This document shows positions 44,476-54,322 of a stretch of DNA of 64,000 nt, in pieces. The translations under genes and the position numbers were made by a program. Under the pieces are notes generated by a model, which ran no database searches, was not told where the DNA came from, and saw only the letters and a program-made list of their open reading frames with translations. This DNA comes from Candidatus Poribacteria bacterium (lineage in GTDB: Bacteria > Poribacteria > WGA-4E > UBA9662). Where the stretch lies: the NCBI GenBank assembly GCA_002709695.1, contig PAQF01000005.1, positions 52,275-116,274 of the forward strand, in the 5' to 3' direction. Each line of letters begins with the position of its first letter. Within the stretch, counting starts at the first letter, position 1.

Positions 44476-45336
44476 ATGAAAATTATCAAAGACCTATTTA
44501 AGTACCATCTATCGTTTCGCTTTGGTGCCATTATTCTTCTACTCATCTTCCTGTTGGCAACACTTTCTTTTTTTTCACCCTATGAAGCAACCAAGCGTCG
44601 CGTAGTACCTAAGAATGAAGCACCATCTTTTGACTACATATTTGGCACTACATCCTTGGGACAGGATGTTTTCTGGATATTGACATTTGCTATTAGGAAC
44701 ACGCTTATAATTGCTGGCTTAGCCGTACTAATTGGCAGATCAATCGCAGTGATCTTAGGATCTTTTTCCGGGTATGTAGGAGGAACAACCGACAGGGTAT
44801 TGCAGTCTATCGTCGACAGCTTTATTGTCATCCCTCGGCTACCCCTTTTAATTCTTATCTCTTTTGTTTTAAAGGGAGAATTAAATTTCCTGCATTTAGC
44901 CTTGATTTTAGGGTTTCTTGATATCGCCTGGCCTTCTAAACGCTATCGATCTCAAATCCTTAGTTTACGCGAACAGGAATTTACTTATACAGCAGTTTTC
45001 TCAGGTATGAATACATTTAAAGTCATTCTAAAAGAGCACTTCCCATTTTTTATCCCTTACCTGCTAGCCGACGCAGTCAGCGGATTTCTATGGGCAATTG
45101 GAATTGAAATCACGCTGGCGGTTCTGGGACTATGTGACCTGACAACTCCAACGATTGGCACCATGATCTATTGGGGAAATTACTATCAAGCACTATTAAT
45201 GCAAAGACTCTGGGTGCTAGCAGCCCCAGTCATCACTTCTATATTCATTGTTGTTGCATTTTATTTAATCTCAACGAGTCTCAGCGAATACCTTGATCCT
45301 CGGACAAGATTGAAGCGTCTGGGGACAGGGGGGTAA
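44476..45336 (+). CDS. ABC importer permease, DppC/OppC type
   Basis: This 286-residue second permease subunit has an N-terminal helix (about residues 15-33), the conserved FGTTSLGQDVFW motif of DppC/OppC proteins, and five further helices. The ATPase-docking loop is EFTYTAVFSGMNTFKVILKE, followed by HFPFFIPY. It lies 3 bases after the DppB-type gene and 4 bases before the first ATPase gene, consistent with one operon and equimolar synthesis. No substrate information can be drawn from this subunit. Confidence 0.93.
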   Translation: MKIIKDLFKYHLSFRFGAIILLLIFLLATLSFFSPYEATKRRVVPKNEAPSFDYIFGTTSLGQDVFWILTFAIRNTLIIAGLAVLIGRSIAVILGSFSGYVGGTTDRVLQSIVDSFIVIPRLPLLILISFVLKGELNFLHLALILGFLDIAWPSKRYRSQILSLREQEFTYTAVFSGMNTFKVILKEHFPFFIPYLLADAVSGFLWAIGIEITLAVLGLCDLTTPTIGTMIYWGNYYQALLMQRLWVLAAPVITSIFIVVAFYLISTSLSEYLDPRTRLKRLGTGG

Positions 45337-45339
45337 TTT

Positions 45340-46326
45340 ATGGCAATAATTGCTGAAGCCAAACATCTTAAAGCTTATTATATCACTCAATCTTACGGCA
45401 TTGAACGTACCGTCAAAGCTGTTGACGATATTTCCCTTGAAATCAAGGAAAAAGAGATACTCGGCATTGCGGGAGAATCAGGGTGCGGTAAGTCAACACT
45501 ACTCAAAGCCCTCCTAGGCACAATTGATCCACCTCTAAAGATCGTTGACGGAACCATGCAATACGAATTTGAAGAAAGTTACAACGTGCTGTCAATGTCC
45601 AAGGACGAAATCAAGCAAATAAGGTGGACGAAAGTTTCATATATCCCACAAGGTTCCATGCATGTCCTCAATCCTGTGCGAAAGATACGTGATACTTTTC
45701 ACGATTTCATTGCAACACACCAAAATCTTAATAAAAGTGAAACAACCCAATTGTCACAAGATTATTTGCAAAAACTAGGATTATCTGGACAAGTAATGAA
45801 CGCCTATCCGCACCAACTCTCTGGCGGAATGCGGCAACGTGCAACAATTGCTCTCGCGACAATCCTTTCTCCTAAACTCGTTTTTGCCGATGAGCCAACA
45901 ACTGCATTAGATGTCCTGGTACAGCGAGGAGTAGTACAGTTGCTAAAGGAAATTCAACAGCGTGAAGGAAGTACATTGGTGCTTGTATCCCATGATATGG
46001 GAGTACACGCCAACCTAGCAGATCGTATAGCTATCCTATACGCGGGAAAACTAGTAGAAGAAGCAGACACGCGAAGTATTTTCAAAAACCCCTTACATCC
46101 ATATACACAGTACCTCATAGAATCACTACCACGCTTGGATGACAAAACGGAAAGATCAAGTATTCCGGGAAGACCACCAGCCTTAGATAATCCACCGGAA
46201 GGATGTAGATTCCATCCACGCTGTCCTCACGCCATGGACATTTGTACTAAAGAAGTACCACCCTTGGTTGACATGGGAGGAGGACATAAGACAGCTTGCT
46301 TTCTAGTTTCAGAGGAGAAAACATGA
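45340..46326 (+). CDS. ABC importer ATPase, DppD/OppD type
   Basis: This 328-residue ATPase has Walker A GESGCGKST, signature LSGGMRQR, Walker B LVFADEPTTALD and the switch histidine in LVSHD. The C-terminal oligo_HPY extension includes RPPALDNPPEGCRFHPRCPHAMDICT (here only its core, GCRFHPRCPHAMDIC) and a later cysteine in KTACF. Four cysteines of this arrangement bind a [4Fe-4S] cluster in a structurally studied Dpp transporter, so the same is possible here. The stop overlaps the start of the second ATPase by four bases. Confidence 0.94.
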   Translation: MAIIAEAKHLKAYYITQSYGIERTVKAVDDISLEIKEKEILGIAGESGCGKSTLLKALLGTIDPPLKIVDGTMQYEFEESYNVLSMSKDEIKQIRWTKVSYIPQGSMHVLNPVRKIRDTFHDFIATHQNLNKSETTQLSQDYLQKLGLSGQVMNAYPHQLSGGMRQRATIALATILSPKLVFADEPTTALDVLVQRGVVQLLKEIQQREGSTLVLVSHDMGVHANLADRIAILYAGKLVEEADTRSIFKNPLHPYTQYLIESLPRLDDKTERSSIPGRPPALDNPPEGCRFHPRCPHAMDICTKEVPPLVDMGGGHKTACFLVSEEKT

Positions 46327-47318
46327 TTCACAATACTGACGAAAATTTACTGGACATCGCAGATTTAACAAAAGTGTTCAGCCTACGTCAAGGTTTTTCC
46401 ACCACCAAGTTGGTTGCCGTTGACAAAGCCAGCTTTGTCCTAAAAGCAACCCAGCCAGAAATCGTCGCTCTGGCCGGAGAAAGCGGAAGCGGCAAAACAA
46501 CCGTGGCCCGAATGATCCTTGGTCTAACTGAACCAACAAGCGGAATAATACGTTACAAAAACAAGAATCTAACACAATTAACACGCCAAGAAAAACGTTC
46601 ATGGTTTTTAAAGGAAGTCCAACCGATCTTCCAAAATCCATTCGCTACTTTTAGCCCTTTGAAACGTATTGAAACCTATTTGTTCGAAACAGCCTCTAAC
46701 TATAATGTAGTTGAAAAAGAAAACGTCAACCAATACGTAGACGATATCTTGAACTTAGTAGGGCTCTCTTTGGCTGAGATCTCAGGAAGATATCCAAATG
46801 AACTTTCTGGTGGCCAGGCACAACGTGTATCAGTTGCCAGAGCACTTATCACCGCCCCTTCTCTTCTGGTAGCAGATGAACCAGTTTCAATGGTCGACGC
46901 TTCACTAAGAATGTCTATTGTTAATCTATTTAGACAATTAAAAGACGAACAGGCTGTTAGCGTACTATATATCACCCACGATCTAGCGACCGCATATTAC
47001 GCAGCTGACCGAATTGCCATCATGCTTGGAGGCTGGATTGTCGAATACGGTTCGGTAGAAAAAGTCTTGGGCCAACCACTTCATCCCTATACCCAGAACC
47101 TGAAGCAATCTATTCCAGATCCAGATCCGGATCGAAAATGGGAAGGCCAAATAAACCTGGCTGTCCTAGAAACAGATGAATTCACAAATATGGGGTGTAA
47201 GTACGCTAGTAGATGTCCCGAAGTCATGGAGGTCTGTAAACAAAAAATCCCAACAGACTTTCTCGTAGAAGATAGGACAGTTAAGTGTTTCCTGTACGAA
47301 GACAAAAATCAAGCTTAG
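46323..47318 (+). CDS. ABC importer ATPase, DppF/OppF type
   Basis: This is the second ATPase, 331 residues from the ATG at 46323. I prefer that start to a TTG 27 bases upstream because GAGGAG lies just before it and ATGA overlaps the preceding stop. Walker A is GESGSGKTT, the signature LSGGQAQR, Walker B LLVADEPVSMVD and the switch LYITHD. The C-terminal cysteine group is GCKYASRCPEVMEVC with a final Cys in VKCFL, matching its partner. It closes the operon (two binding proteins, two permeases, two ATPases). The 208-base gap after it contains TATAAT at 47481-47486, a possible -10 of the next unit without a good -35. Confidence 0.93.
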   Translation: MIHNTDENLLDIADLTKVFSLRQGFSTTKLVAVDKASFVLKATQPEIVALAGESGSGKTTVARMILGLTEPTSGIIRYKNKNLTQLTRQEKRSWFLKEVQPIFQNPFATFSPLKRIETYLFETASNYNVVEKENVNQYVDDILNLVGLSLAEISGRYPNELSGGQAQRVSVARALITAPSLLVADEPVSMVDASLRMSIVNLFRQLKDEQAVSVLYITHDLATAYYAADRIAIMLGGWIVEYGSVEKVLGQPLHPYTQNLKQSIPDPDPDRKWEGQINLAVLETDEFTNMGCKYASRCPEVMEVCKQKIPTDFLVEDRTVKCFLYEDKNQA

Positions 47319-47526
47319 ACAGTTCGAAAACTGGCATGAGGTTACAGGCTAGCTAGTAAGAAACTAAGATTCCAGGCCTTGAATAAAAAAGAATGGTACC
47401 GATCAATTGACTCCCTGATTAAATCAGTGTAACCAGATTAATAAAAAACATTTGCCGGATAAATTGTAAGATCATTGTTTTATAATCTAACGGAACCTTG
47501 AAAGTGTTAGTACTAGGAGATTTGAG

Positions 47527-49980
47527 ATGAAGAATAATTTGTTTCTTGTACTACTTCTACTCTCTGTCTTAAATTACATTCAAGCGCAAACTGATGAGAA
47601 AAGCGCTATCTCAAAAATTACAAACGAAAATCAACACAATAATAGGCACATAAGACATAAAACTTCAGCCTTGAAATCAATTCCCCCACCTCCTCAACGA
47701 TTAACCTCGAAAAACAGAGCCGAATTCGCGTCAACAGAAACACTTGCAGTTAAAACTACAGAGAAAAAGCCGGAAATCAAGATTCAAAACGTGGGATTGC
47801 AAACTTCACTGCCTATCAACACCCAACCATCGGGTGCGGCTATCTACATCAACCGAAGACAGACCTCGCATAAAACGCCGTACATTTTGCAACTCGATAC
47901 TGATAAAAGAAAACAAAAAAAAACAGTAGTTGGACTGAAACTAGCCGGGTACGAAATCGAAGTAATAGATGTAAATCTACATAACACTGAATTAATTGAA
48001 TTAAAAAATATTCGCTTAAAAAAAATAGAACAACAGAAACTTACAAACGCAGGAGAAGCAACAGATTGGCAAAAAAAGCAAGCTGAAATGACTTTGATAC
48101 CTGCCGGAAAATTCCAAATGGGTATGCTTGAAAACGACACAGCTGAATGGATAAAGAATACACACCCAGTACACACAGTTGAGTTAGACACCTTTTCCAT
48201 TGACACTTATGAAGTAACAATAAAACAATATAAAGAGTTTATCAGTGCTACTGGGCACAGACCCTTGCCAGATTGGGTAAATAAATACTCACCAACAGAT
48301 AACCACCCAGTAGTAGGTGTTAGCTGGTACGATGCCAATACCTATGCTAAATGGATGGGTAAGCGTCTACCAACGGAAGCAGAATGGGAATATGCAGCTC
48401 GAGGTGGACTGAGAGGTAAACGTTATGTATGGGGTAATTCGCAACCCAGTGGAACAGAATGTAACTACGCAGACAAAAATGCGGATCCTGTCTTAAGACA
48501 AATAGACAAAGGATATCACTGGTCGGATTTAAATATCGACGATGGTTATGCTTATACAGCACCAGTGGGCAACTATTTTCCCAACGGTTACGGTTTGCAC
48601 GATATGGCAGGCAATATCTACGAATGGTGTGCTGATTGGTTTGATGAAAATTACTATAGCCGTTCACCAACTCGAAATCCAGAAGGGCCAAGTTCCGGGG
48701 AAAAACGGGTAATTCGCGGAGGATCTTGGAACTACGATGCCTATAGTTTGCATGTAGCTAGCCGTATCGGCAGCAACCCGTATAATACAAATAGTTTCGT
48801 TGGATTTCGCTGTGTATTAGGATCAAGATCCCGAAAAGAACAAGCTAACGAAAAAAACAAAGCTTCTGCACCAACACCTCAAACCAATTTACTTTACAAT
48901 CAGAACACGCAAGAAAACTCTAGTCAGAACTTCAAATCATTGAAGAAACAACTTGAACAAATAGTTAAAATCAACCCTTCTGCCGATGCATATTATCATC
49001 TAGGCGTAATTTATGGGATGCAATCACAATGGAAACCAGCTATTACTAATTTGGAACATGCTGTTGCCATTAACCCAGATTTTGCGGAAGCATTCAACAA
49101 ATTGGGCAAAGCATACTTGATTGGCTTAGCACAAGCAAAAGAAGCAATTCCTTTTCTCAAGAAAGCGATTGAGATTGATGCCAAACATGCAGATTCATAT
49201 AAGCTTTTGGGAACAGCTTATCTTCATCAGGATTTGATTCAAGAAGCAATCAAATACTTTGATAAAACAGTACTTATTGATTCTACTGACATAGAATCTC
49301 TCTACCTTTTGGGCTTCTGCTATTACCAAGAAAATAAACTTAAAAAAGCTATTTTACATTTTAAGCAAGTGATAGAGAAAGACCCTTTTTATGCTCAAGC
49401 CCACTTCAACTTAGGAAATTGCTATTTCCGGACGGGACAAATCGATAAAGGAAGATCCGCTCTAAATAATTTCCAGCAACTAAATCGTGACCTAGAACAG
49501 ATTAAGATCCTCGATCACTATTTGCAAAATGATTCACAGGACCTAGAAAAATGGAGTCAGTTAGCTCAACTCCTAATAAAACACAATAGGTGGGAGGAAT
49601 CCACTAATGCCTTAGGTAAATGTGTGCTACTCGATCCCAGAAACGCTGATTATTACGAAATGCTTGGATATGCTTATCTACAAATCAAATCACATGAAGA
49701 TGCTGTCAAAGTATATCAAGAAATTATCAACCTGTATCCAGATACCGCCGAATATAGAAACAGCCTCGGGATTGCCTATATGCTGACGGGAAGGTACATT
49801 CGTGCTATTGACCAGTTTCAGCTAGCAATTCATGTAGAACCTCTTAAACCAGATTACCACCTAAATCTGGCTAAAGCATACCAACAAATCAACCATCAGC
49901 AAAAAGCCAATCAGGCATTAAGCGAATATCGACATCTAGATTCTGAGACACCAGACACACTAAACAGACATCAAGAATGA
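47527..49980 (+). CDS. Exported PEGA - SUMF1-like - TPR fusion protein
   Basis: This 817-residue protein has a signal peptide (about 1-20) and a charged linker. A PEGA-like beta domain spans about 95-165 (SLPINTQPSGAAIYINRR, KLAGYEI). A SUMF1/FGE-like domain spans about 188-435 (MTLIPAGKFQMGM, LPTEAEWEYAARGG, NGYGLHDMAGNIYEWC, IRGGSWNYDAY, GFRC). About nine TPR units fill residues 465-800. The cysteine pair that makes a formylglycine-generating enzyme active (Cys336/Cys341 in human SUMF1) is absent: the RGGSW segment is followed by NYDAYSLHVASR. A binding or scaffold role outside the cytoplasm is more likely than cysteine oxidation. The stop overlaps the next start (ATGA). AGGAG precedes the ATG. 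Confidence 0.9.
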   Translation: MKNNLFLVLLLLSVLNYIQAQTDEKSAISKITNENQHNNRHIRHKTSALKSIPPPPQRLTSKNRAEFASTETLAVKTTEKKPEIKIQNVGLQTSLPINTQPSGAAIYINRRQTSHKTPYILQLDTDKRKQKKTVVGLKLAGYEIEVIDVNLHNTELIELKNIRLKKIEQQKLTNAGEATDWQKKQAEMTLIPAGKFQMGMLENDTAEWIKNTHPVHTVELDTFSIDTYEVTIKQYKEFISATGHRPLPDWVNKYSPTDNHPVVGVSWYDANTYAKWMGKRLPTEAEWEYAARGGLRGKRYVWGNSQPSGTECNYADKNADPVLRQIDKGYHWSDLNIDDGYAYTAPVGNYFPNGYGLHDMAGNIYEWCADWFDENYYSRSPTRNPEGPSSGEKRVIRGGSWNYDAYSLHVASRIGSNPYNTNSFVGFRCVLGSRSRKEQANEKNKASAPTPQTNLLYNQNTQENSSQNFKSLKKQLEQIVKINPSADAYYHLGVIYGMQSQWKPAITNLEHAVAINPDFAEAFNKLGKAYLIGLAQAKEAIPFLKKAIEIDAKHADSYKLLGTAYLHQDLIQEAIKYFDKTVLIDSTDIESLYLLGFCYYQENKLKKAILHFKQVIEKDPFYAQAHFNLGNCYFRTGQIDKGRSALNNFQQLNRDLEQIKILDHYLQNDSQDLEKWSQLAQLLIKHNRWEESTNALGKCVLLDPRNADYYEMLGYAYLQIKSHEDAVKVYQEIINLYPDTAEYRNSLGIAYMLTGRYIRAIDQFQLAIHVEPLKPDYHLNLAKAYQQINHQQKANQALSEYRHLDSETPDTLNRHQE

Positions 49981-51665
49981 AGCTACATCAACTAAACTAT
50001 CTATTACTCATACTTTTATCCAATCTACTACGAGCTGCGCCACAGGTTCAATTTGTCGACATTACGGCATCAACCGGAATCAACTTCAAACATTTAAATG
50101 GAGCGAAAAACGACTATCAACTGCCGGAAACACTGGGAGCTGGAGGCGCTTTTTTCGACTATGACAACGATGGATATCTGGACCTTTACCTGATAAACAG
50201 CGGTGACTTAGATAACCAGGAAATCAGTACAAACTCTGACCAACCATCAAACACAAGTGTGCTCTACCGAAACAACGGGGATGGAACTTTTAAAGACGTC
50301 ACCGCATCAGCAGGAATAAGCAATAGCAACAATTATGGCCAAGGTGCTTCCGCTGCAGATTACGATAATGATGGCGACACAGACCTCTACGTAACAAATT
50401 TTGGACACAACAAACTGTACCAAAACAACGGGGATGGAACTTTCTTAGAAGTAAGTAAAGACGCGGGCGTCGCAGACCCTTCGTGGAGTACCAGCGCAAC
50501 TTTTTTTGACTATGATCGCGATGGGTATCTTGATCTTTATGTGGTTAATTACGTTGTTTATTCACTGACAGCCTCTTATCGCAAATGTTATGACGACGAC
50601 ATTCGTAATTACTGCCATCCTAAATATTTTGAAGGATCCCCCGATCAACTATACAGAAACAATGGAGACGGTACATTCACCAATACGACAAAAGCTGCTG
50701 AGATTAGTGATGTTGGAGGCCCCTACCAAGGAAAAGGACTTGGAGTTGTTGCGGCTGACTTCAATAATGATCGTCACCCAGATCTTTATATTGCTAACGA
50801 CGATACTCCAAACTATCTGTTCTTAAATAACGGTGATGGTACATTCATAGAAATCGGGATATTTACTGGATGCGCATACAGCAATGATGGTATTGCACAA
50901 GCGGGTATGGGTGTCGACACTGGAGACTATAATGAAGATGGATTATTAGATATCTTTGTTACCAATTTCTCGTATGAAACCAATGCTTTATACCAAAATA
51001 ATGGGGATGGAACATTCACCGATGTAAGTTACAAATCTCGCCTTGGCGAAGAAAGCTACTTATCTTTAGGATTCGGCACCAATTTTCTGGATTACAATAA
51101 CGATGGATATCTAGATTTATTTATTGCTAACGGACACATTTCTCCCCATATTGAGCAAACTATAGATGTTGTAACATATGCCCAACCGAACCAACTTTTT
51201 CTGAACAACAAAAATGGAACATTTACGGACATCTCCCTAAAATCAGGTCCGCATTTCCTGGAAAAGGCCGTTAGCCGTGGAAGTATTTTAGGCGACTATG
51301 ACAACGATGGAGATATGGATATCGTCGTTACACAATTGAATGGTCCCATTGCGTTTCTACGAAACGAGAACGGAAACGCGAAAAATTGGCTGCGTATTCG
51401 AACAGTTGGAACTGTTAGCAACCGTGATGGCGTTGGAACGCGCCTGACCTACAAAGTTGGAGACAACGTTGTTATACGTGAAGTTCGGCTGGGATCAAGC
51501 TATCTTTGCAGCCAAGACCCAAGAGTTCTATTGGGTGTATCAGACCATGAGTCTATTGAGAGGATTGAAGTCCATTGGCCCAGTGGGATAACACAAGTTT
51601 TTGAAGATATAGCAGTAAATCAGCAATTAGATATAATTGAAAAAGGGACACCAAATCTTAACTAA
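49977..51665 (+). CDS. CRTAC1-like seven-bladed FG-GAP/UnbV protein
   Basis: This 562-residue exported protein has a signal peptide (about 1-22) and seven VCBS/FG-GAP repeats with Ca2+ loops (DYDNDGYLD, DYDNDGDTD, DYDRDGYLD, DFNNDRHPD, DYNEDGLLD, DYNNDGYLD, DYDNDGDMD), forming a predicted seven-bladed propeller. The C-terminal ASPIC/UnbV domain has IREVRLGSSYLCSQDPR and IEVHWPSGITQ. Unlike the relative at 26064 it stops after UnbV and has neither sorting domain nor short tail, so it should stay periplasmic or leave by another route. Its ATG overlaps the stop of the PEGA-SUMF1-TPR gene by four bases, which strongly suggests the two proteins are made and act together. Confidence 0.93.
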   Translation: MKLHQLNYLLLILLSNLLRAAPQVQFVDITASTGINFKHLNGAKNDYQLPETLGAGGAFFDYDNDGYLDLYLINSGDLDNQEISTNSDQPSNTSVLYRNNGDGTFKDVTASAGISNSNNYGQGASAADYDNDGDTDLYVTNFGHNKLYQNNGDGTFLEVSKDAGVADPSWSTSATFFDYDRDGYLDLYVVNYVVYSLTASYRKCYDDDIRNYCHPKYFEGSPDQLYRNNGDGTFTNTTKAAEISDVGGPYQGKGLGVVAADFNNDRHPDLYIANDDTPNYLFLNNGDGTFIEIGIFTGCAYSNDGIAQAGMGVDTGDYNEDGLLDIFVTNFSYETNALYQNNGDGTFTDVSYKSRLGEESYLSLGFGTNFLDYNNDGYLDLFIANGHISPHIEQTIDVVTYAQPNQLFLNNKNGTFTDISLKSGPHFLEKAVSRGSILGDYDNDGDMDIVVTQLNGPIAFLRNENGNAKNWLRIRTVGTVSNRDGVGTRLTYKVGDNVVIREVRLGSSYLCSQDPRVLLGVSDHESIERIEVHWPSGITQVFEDIAVNQQLDIIEKGTPNLN

Positions 51666-51725
51666 CTAGCTGTAAAATACCCATGAAAGCAATCAAATAA
51701 CAAAAAAAGAACCTCAGGAGATCAC

Positions 51726-52508
51726 ATGTCAGAACCAAGACCAATCGTACCAACTGAGCTCAACTCCCAACTCTCAGCAGAATTACAATCAGAAGTTGAT
51801 TTTTTCCTCAAATGGGGATACTTGGTTATTGAAGATGCATTAACAGAAGAGCAACTGAACATACTTAGAACAACACTTGACGAAACCTATGAAAAAGTCG
51901 ATAAGGAAAAACAATCGCTAGACGAAGTACGTTCAGATTCACATTTCATTGGGGAACTATTAGAACAGGATGAACGCTTCGGCTTTCTAATTGATAATCC
52001 TCCGGTAATAACACGAATTAAAGCAATATTAGGAAACTGCGTACAACTTCATAGTGCCACGTCGCGTGTCACAAAACCAGGAGCAACCGATCAAAACTGG
52101 CATCGCGATGGTCCCTGGCCTGTTGATCCTCGCGGTACACCCTACGGAAGTTTGCCCGGACAAATTAACTGCGGATATTTCCTGGATGAACTAACGATGG
52201 AAAATGGTCCTATCGTCATTGTCCCGGGTAGTCAGCGGGCACTATTTCGTCCACCGGAAGGACACCCAACTTTCCCAGATGAAAAGTTTGTACTCGCTAA
52301 ACCCCGTCAAGCTGTTTTTTTTGATGGCTGGCTTTATCATAGAGGAGCAGCTAATCAATCACAACAAGAACGCCGAGTTTGCTTAATGTGTTATCAAAAC
52401 GCTTGGATGAAATCACGTGAACCTTTTAATGGCCCTCGTGTAACTAAACTACGGGAGGAAGGATCTCCCGAACGAAAGCTCCTGCTTGGCAGCATAGGAA
52501 GTTGGTGA
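51726..52508 (+). CDS. PhyH-family Fe(II)/2-oxoglutarate dioxygenase
   Basis: This 260-residue dioxygenase has His126-x-Asp128 (NWHRDGPW), His205 (WLYHRGA) and arginines 216/217 for 2-oxoglutarate. The segment ENGPIVIVPGSQRALF is typical of the family. AGGAG with a good spacer precedes the ATG. It lies 60 bases after one CRTAC1-like gene and 52 before another, so it is embedded in a propeller-gene cluster and probably co-transcribed. It has no signal peptide, while its neighbours are exported, so it may act on a small precursor or on a protein before export. It belongs to a different branch from the three array-type PhyH proteins further right. Confidence 0.9.
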   Translation: MSEPRPIVPTELNSQLSAELQSEVDFFLKWGYLVIEDALTEEQLNILRTTLDETYEKVDKEKQSLDEVRSDSHFIGELLEQDERFGFLIDNPPVITRIKAILGNCVQLHSATSRVTKPGATDQNWHRDGPWPVDPRGTPYGSLPGQINCGYFLDELTMENGPIVIVPGSQRALFRPPEGHPTFPDEKFVLAKPRQAVFFDGWLYHRGAANQSQQERRVCLMCYQNAWMKSREPFNGPRVTKLREEGSPERKLLLGSIGSW

Positions 52509-52560
52509 GACGTTCCATGCATCCCTGTATGAGTGAACAAACAAGTGGTTCCTGCAGATC

Positions 52561-54243
52561 TTGAAGAATTACCCAAGTCACTTAACCTTACTCATTATTC
52601 TATTCACTGCACTCCTAGACTTTCCTGTGCCTTACGGATTCGCTGTTTTTACCGACGTGACCCAGGAAGCAGGTATTCACACCGTTACCTACAGTGGCAG
52701 CCAAGAGAAAAAGCATTTACTGGAATCAGTCGGTTGTGGAACCGCATTTCTTGATTATAATCGAGATGGAAACCAAGATATATATATCGTTAACGGCTGG
52801 AAAATTGAAGATAAACATATCATGGTTAAAGGTAAAAACGCACTCTATCGCAACAACGGCAACGGAACTTTTGAAGAAGTAACTGAACAAGCGAAAGTAG
52901 GCGATAACAGTTGGGGAATCGGTGTTTGTACTACCGATTATAATAACGATGGCTGGATCGATATATACGTGACTAATTTTGGCGCCAACCGTTTATACCA
53001 CAACAACCAAGATGGAACCTTCACTGACGTGGCGACACAAGTCGGAGTCAATGACAAACGATGGAGTGTAGGTGCCTCATTTCTAGATTTTGATAAAGAT
53101 GGGGATCTAGACCTGTACGTGGTAAATTATGTTACCAGCTCCATTCAGGAGGTTTTAGAAGCAAAATTATCGCAAGATTGGAAAGGAGTTACAAAGGTCA
53201 TGAAAGGCCCTCGAGGACTAAAAGGGGCAGCGGATGCTTTTTATCGTAACAACGGAGATGGTACATTCACCGACGCCACGGCAGAATCTGGTCTGATTGA
53301 CATTGGGATGCTATACGGACTTGGTATCTGTACTACCGATTATGATCTGGACGGAGACATTGATATTTATATTGCTAATGACGCATCACCCAACTACCTA
53401 TACCAAAATAATGGTAATGGCACATTTACGGAAATAGGCCTATATGCGAACGCTTCAGTAGCCAACACGGGGTTACCCCAAGCCAGTATGGGAATTGATT
53501 TCGCCGATTTTGACAATGATGGCGACTTTGACGGGATCTTAACCCATTTTAGCGGTGAATGCAGCACATTGTACAGAAATCTGGGAGATGGGTTCTTTGA
53601 GGATGCATCCGAATCGGCGGGATTATGGCAAAGAACATACCTACCTATGAGTTGGGGGACAGGTTTCTTTGACTATGATAATGACGCGGACCTAGACCTA
53701 TTCATCGCCAACGGACACATTTATCCTCAAGTGGATAGCCATTTAGCATATGGTGAATACTATACTCAACCAAATCAGCTATTCAATAATAGTAAAGGCT
53801 ATTTCAAAGAAACCACATCAGAAGCAGGAGATGGATTTAAGATACGATTGTCAAGTCGAGGGACTGCCTTCGCAGATTATGATAACGATGGGGATTTGGA
53901 CGTTTTAGTAATTAACATGGATGCTTTACCAACACTCCTTAGAAACGATGGTGGAAATGCAAATAACTGGTTGTCCATAGAATTAAAAGACCAAAATAAC
54001 ATCAGCGGAATTGGTTCCATTATCACTGTTAAAACAGGAAACTTGACGCAAACCAGAGAAATTCGATCAGGCAACAGTTACGCCTCCCAAAACGAATTGA
54101 GGTCCCATTTTGGTTTGGAAGACACTGACTTGGTTGATGAGATCTCAGTTAAATGGGTTAGTGGTGCTAAGACACGATTACACAATATTGCTGCGCGACA
54201 ATTCATACAGATCGTTGAACCCAAGACTAACTCTGAAAATTGA
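52561..54243 (+). CDS. CRTAC1-like seven-bladed FG-GAP/UnbV protein (second)
   Basis: This 560-residue exported protein starts with TTG. No ATG occurs before the end of the signal peptide (LTLLIILFTALLDF) and the ribosome binding site is weak, so translation may depend on the upstream gene. Seven FG-GAP repeats follow (DYNRDGNQD, DYNNDGWID, DFDKDGDLD, DYDLDGDID, DFDNDGDFD, DYDNDADLD, DYDNDGDLD), then ASPIC/UnbV (IREIRSGNSYASQNE, ISVKWVSGAK). There is no sorting tail. It shares fold and blade count with the gene at 49977 but is clearly diverged, so the pair is an old duplication. Human CRTAC1 and bacterial relatives are extracellular Ca2+-binding proteins of poorly known function. Confidence 0.9.
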   Translation: MKNYPSHLTLLIILFTALLDFPVPYGFAVFTDVTQEAGIHTVTYSGSQEKKHLLESVGCGTAFLDYNRDGNQDIYIVNGWKIEDKHIMVKGKNALYRNNGNGTFEEVTEQAKVGDNSWGIGVCTTDYNNDGWIDIYVTNFGANRLYHNNQDGTFTDVATQVGVNDKRWSVGASFLDFDKDGDLDLYVVNYVTSSIQEVLEAKLSQDWKGVTKVMKGPRGLKGAADAFYRNNGDGTFTDATAESGLIDIGMLYGLGICTTDYDLDGDIDIYIANDASPNYLYQNNGNGTFTEIGLYANASVANTGLPQASMGIDFADFDNDGDFDGILTHFSGECSTLYRNLGDGFFEDASESAGLWQRTYLPMSWGTGFFDYDNDADLDLFIANGHIYPQVDSHLAYGEYYTQPNQLFNNSKGYFKETTSEAGDGFKIRLSSRGTAFADYDNDGDLDVLVINMDALPTLLRNDGGNANNWLSIELKDQNNISGIGSIITVKTGNLTQTREIRSGNSYASQNELRSHFGLEDTDLVDEISVKWVSGAKTRLHNIAARQFIQIVEPKTNSEN

Positions 54244-54322
54244 GTTGCTAATGCCAAACAACGAGTATGCCAATACCCACACATCTATACGTCTCTACAG
54301 ACATCAATCCAATCTGAAGTAA

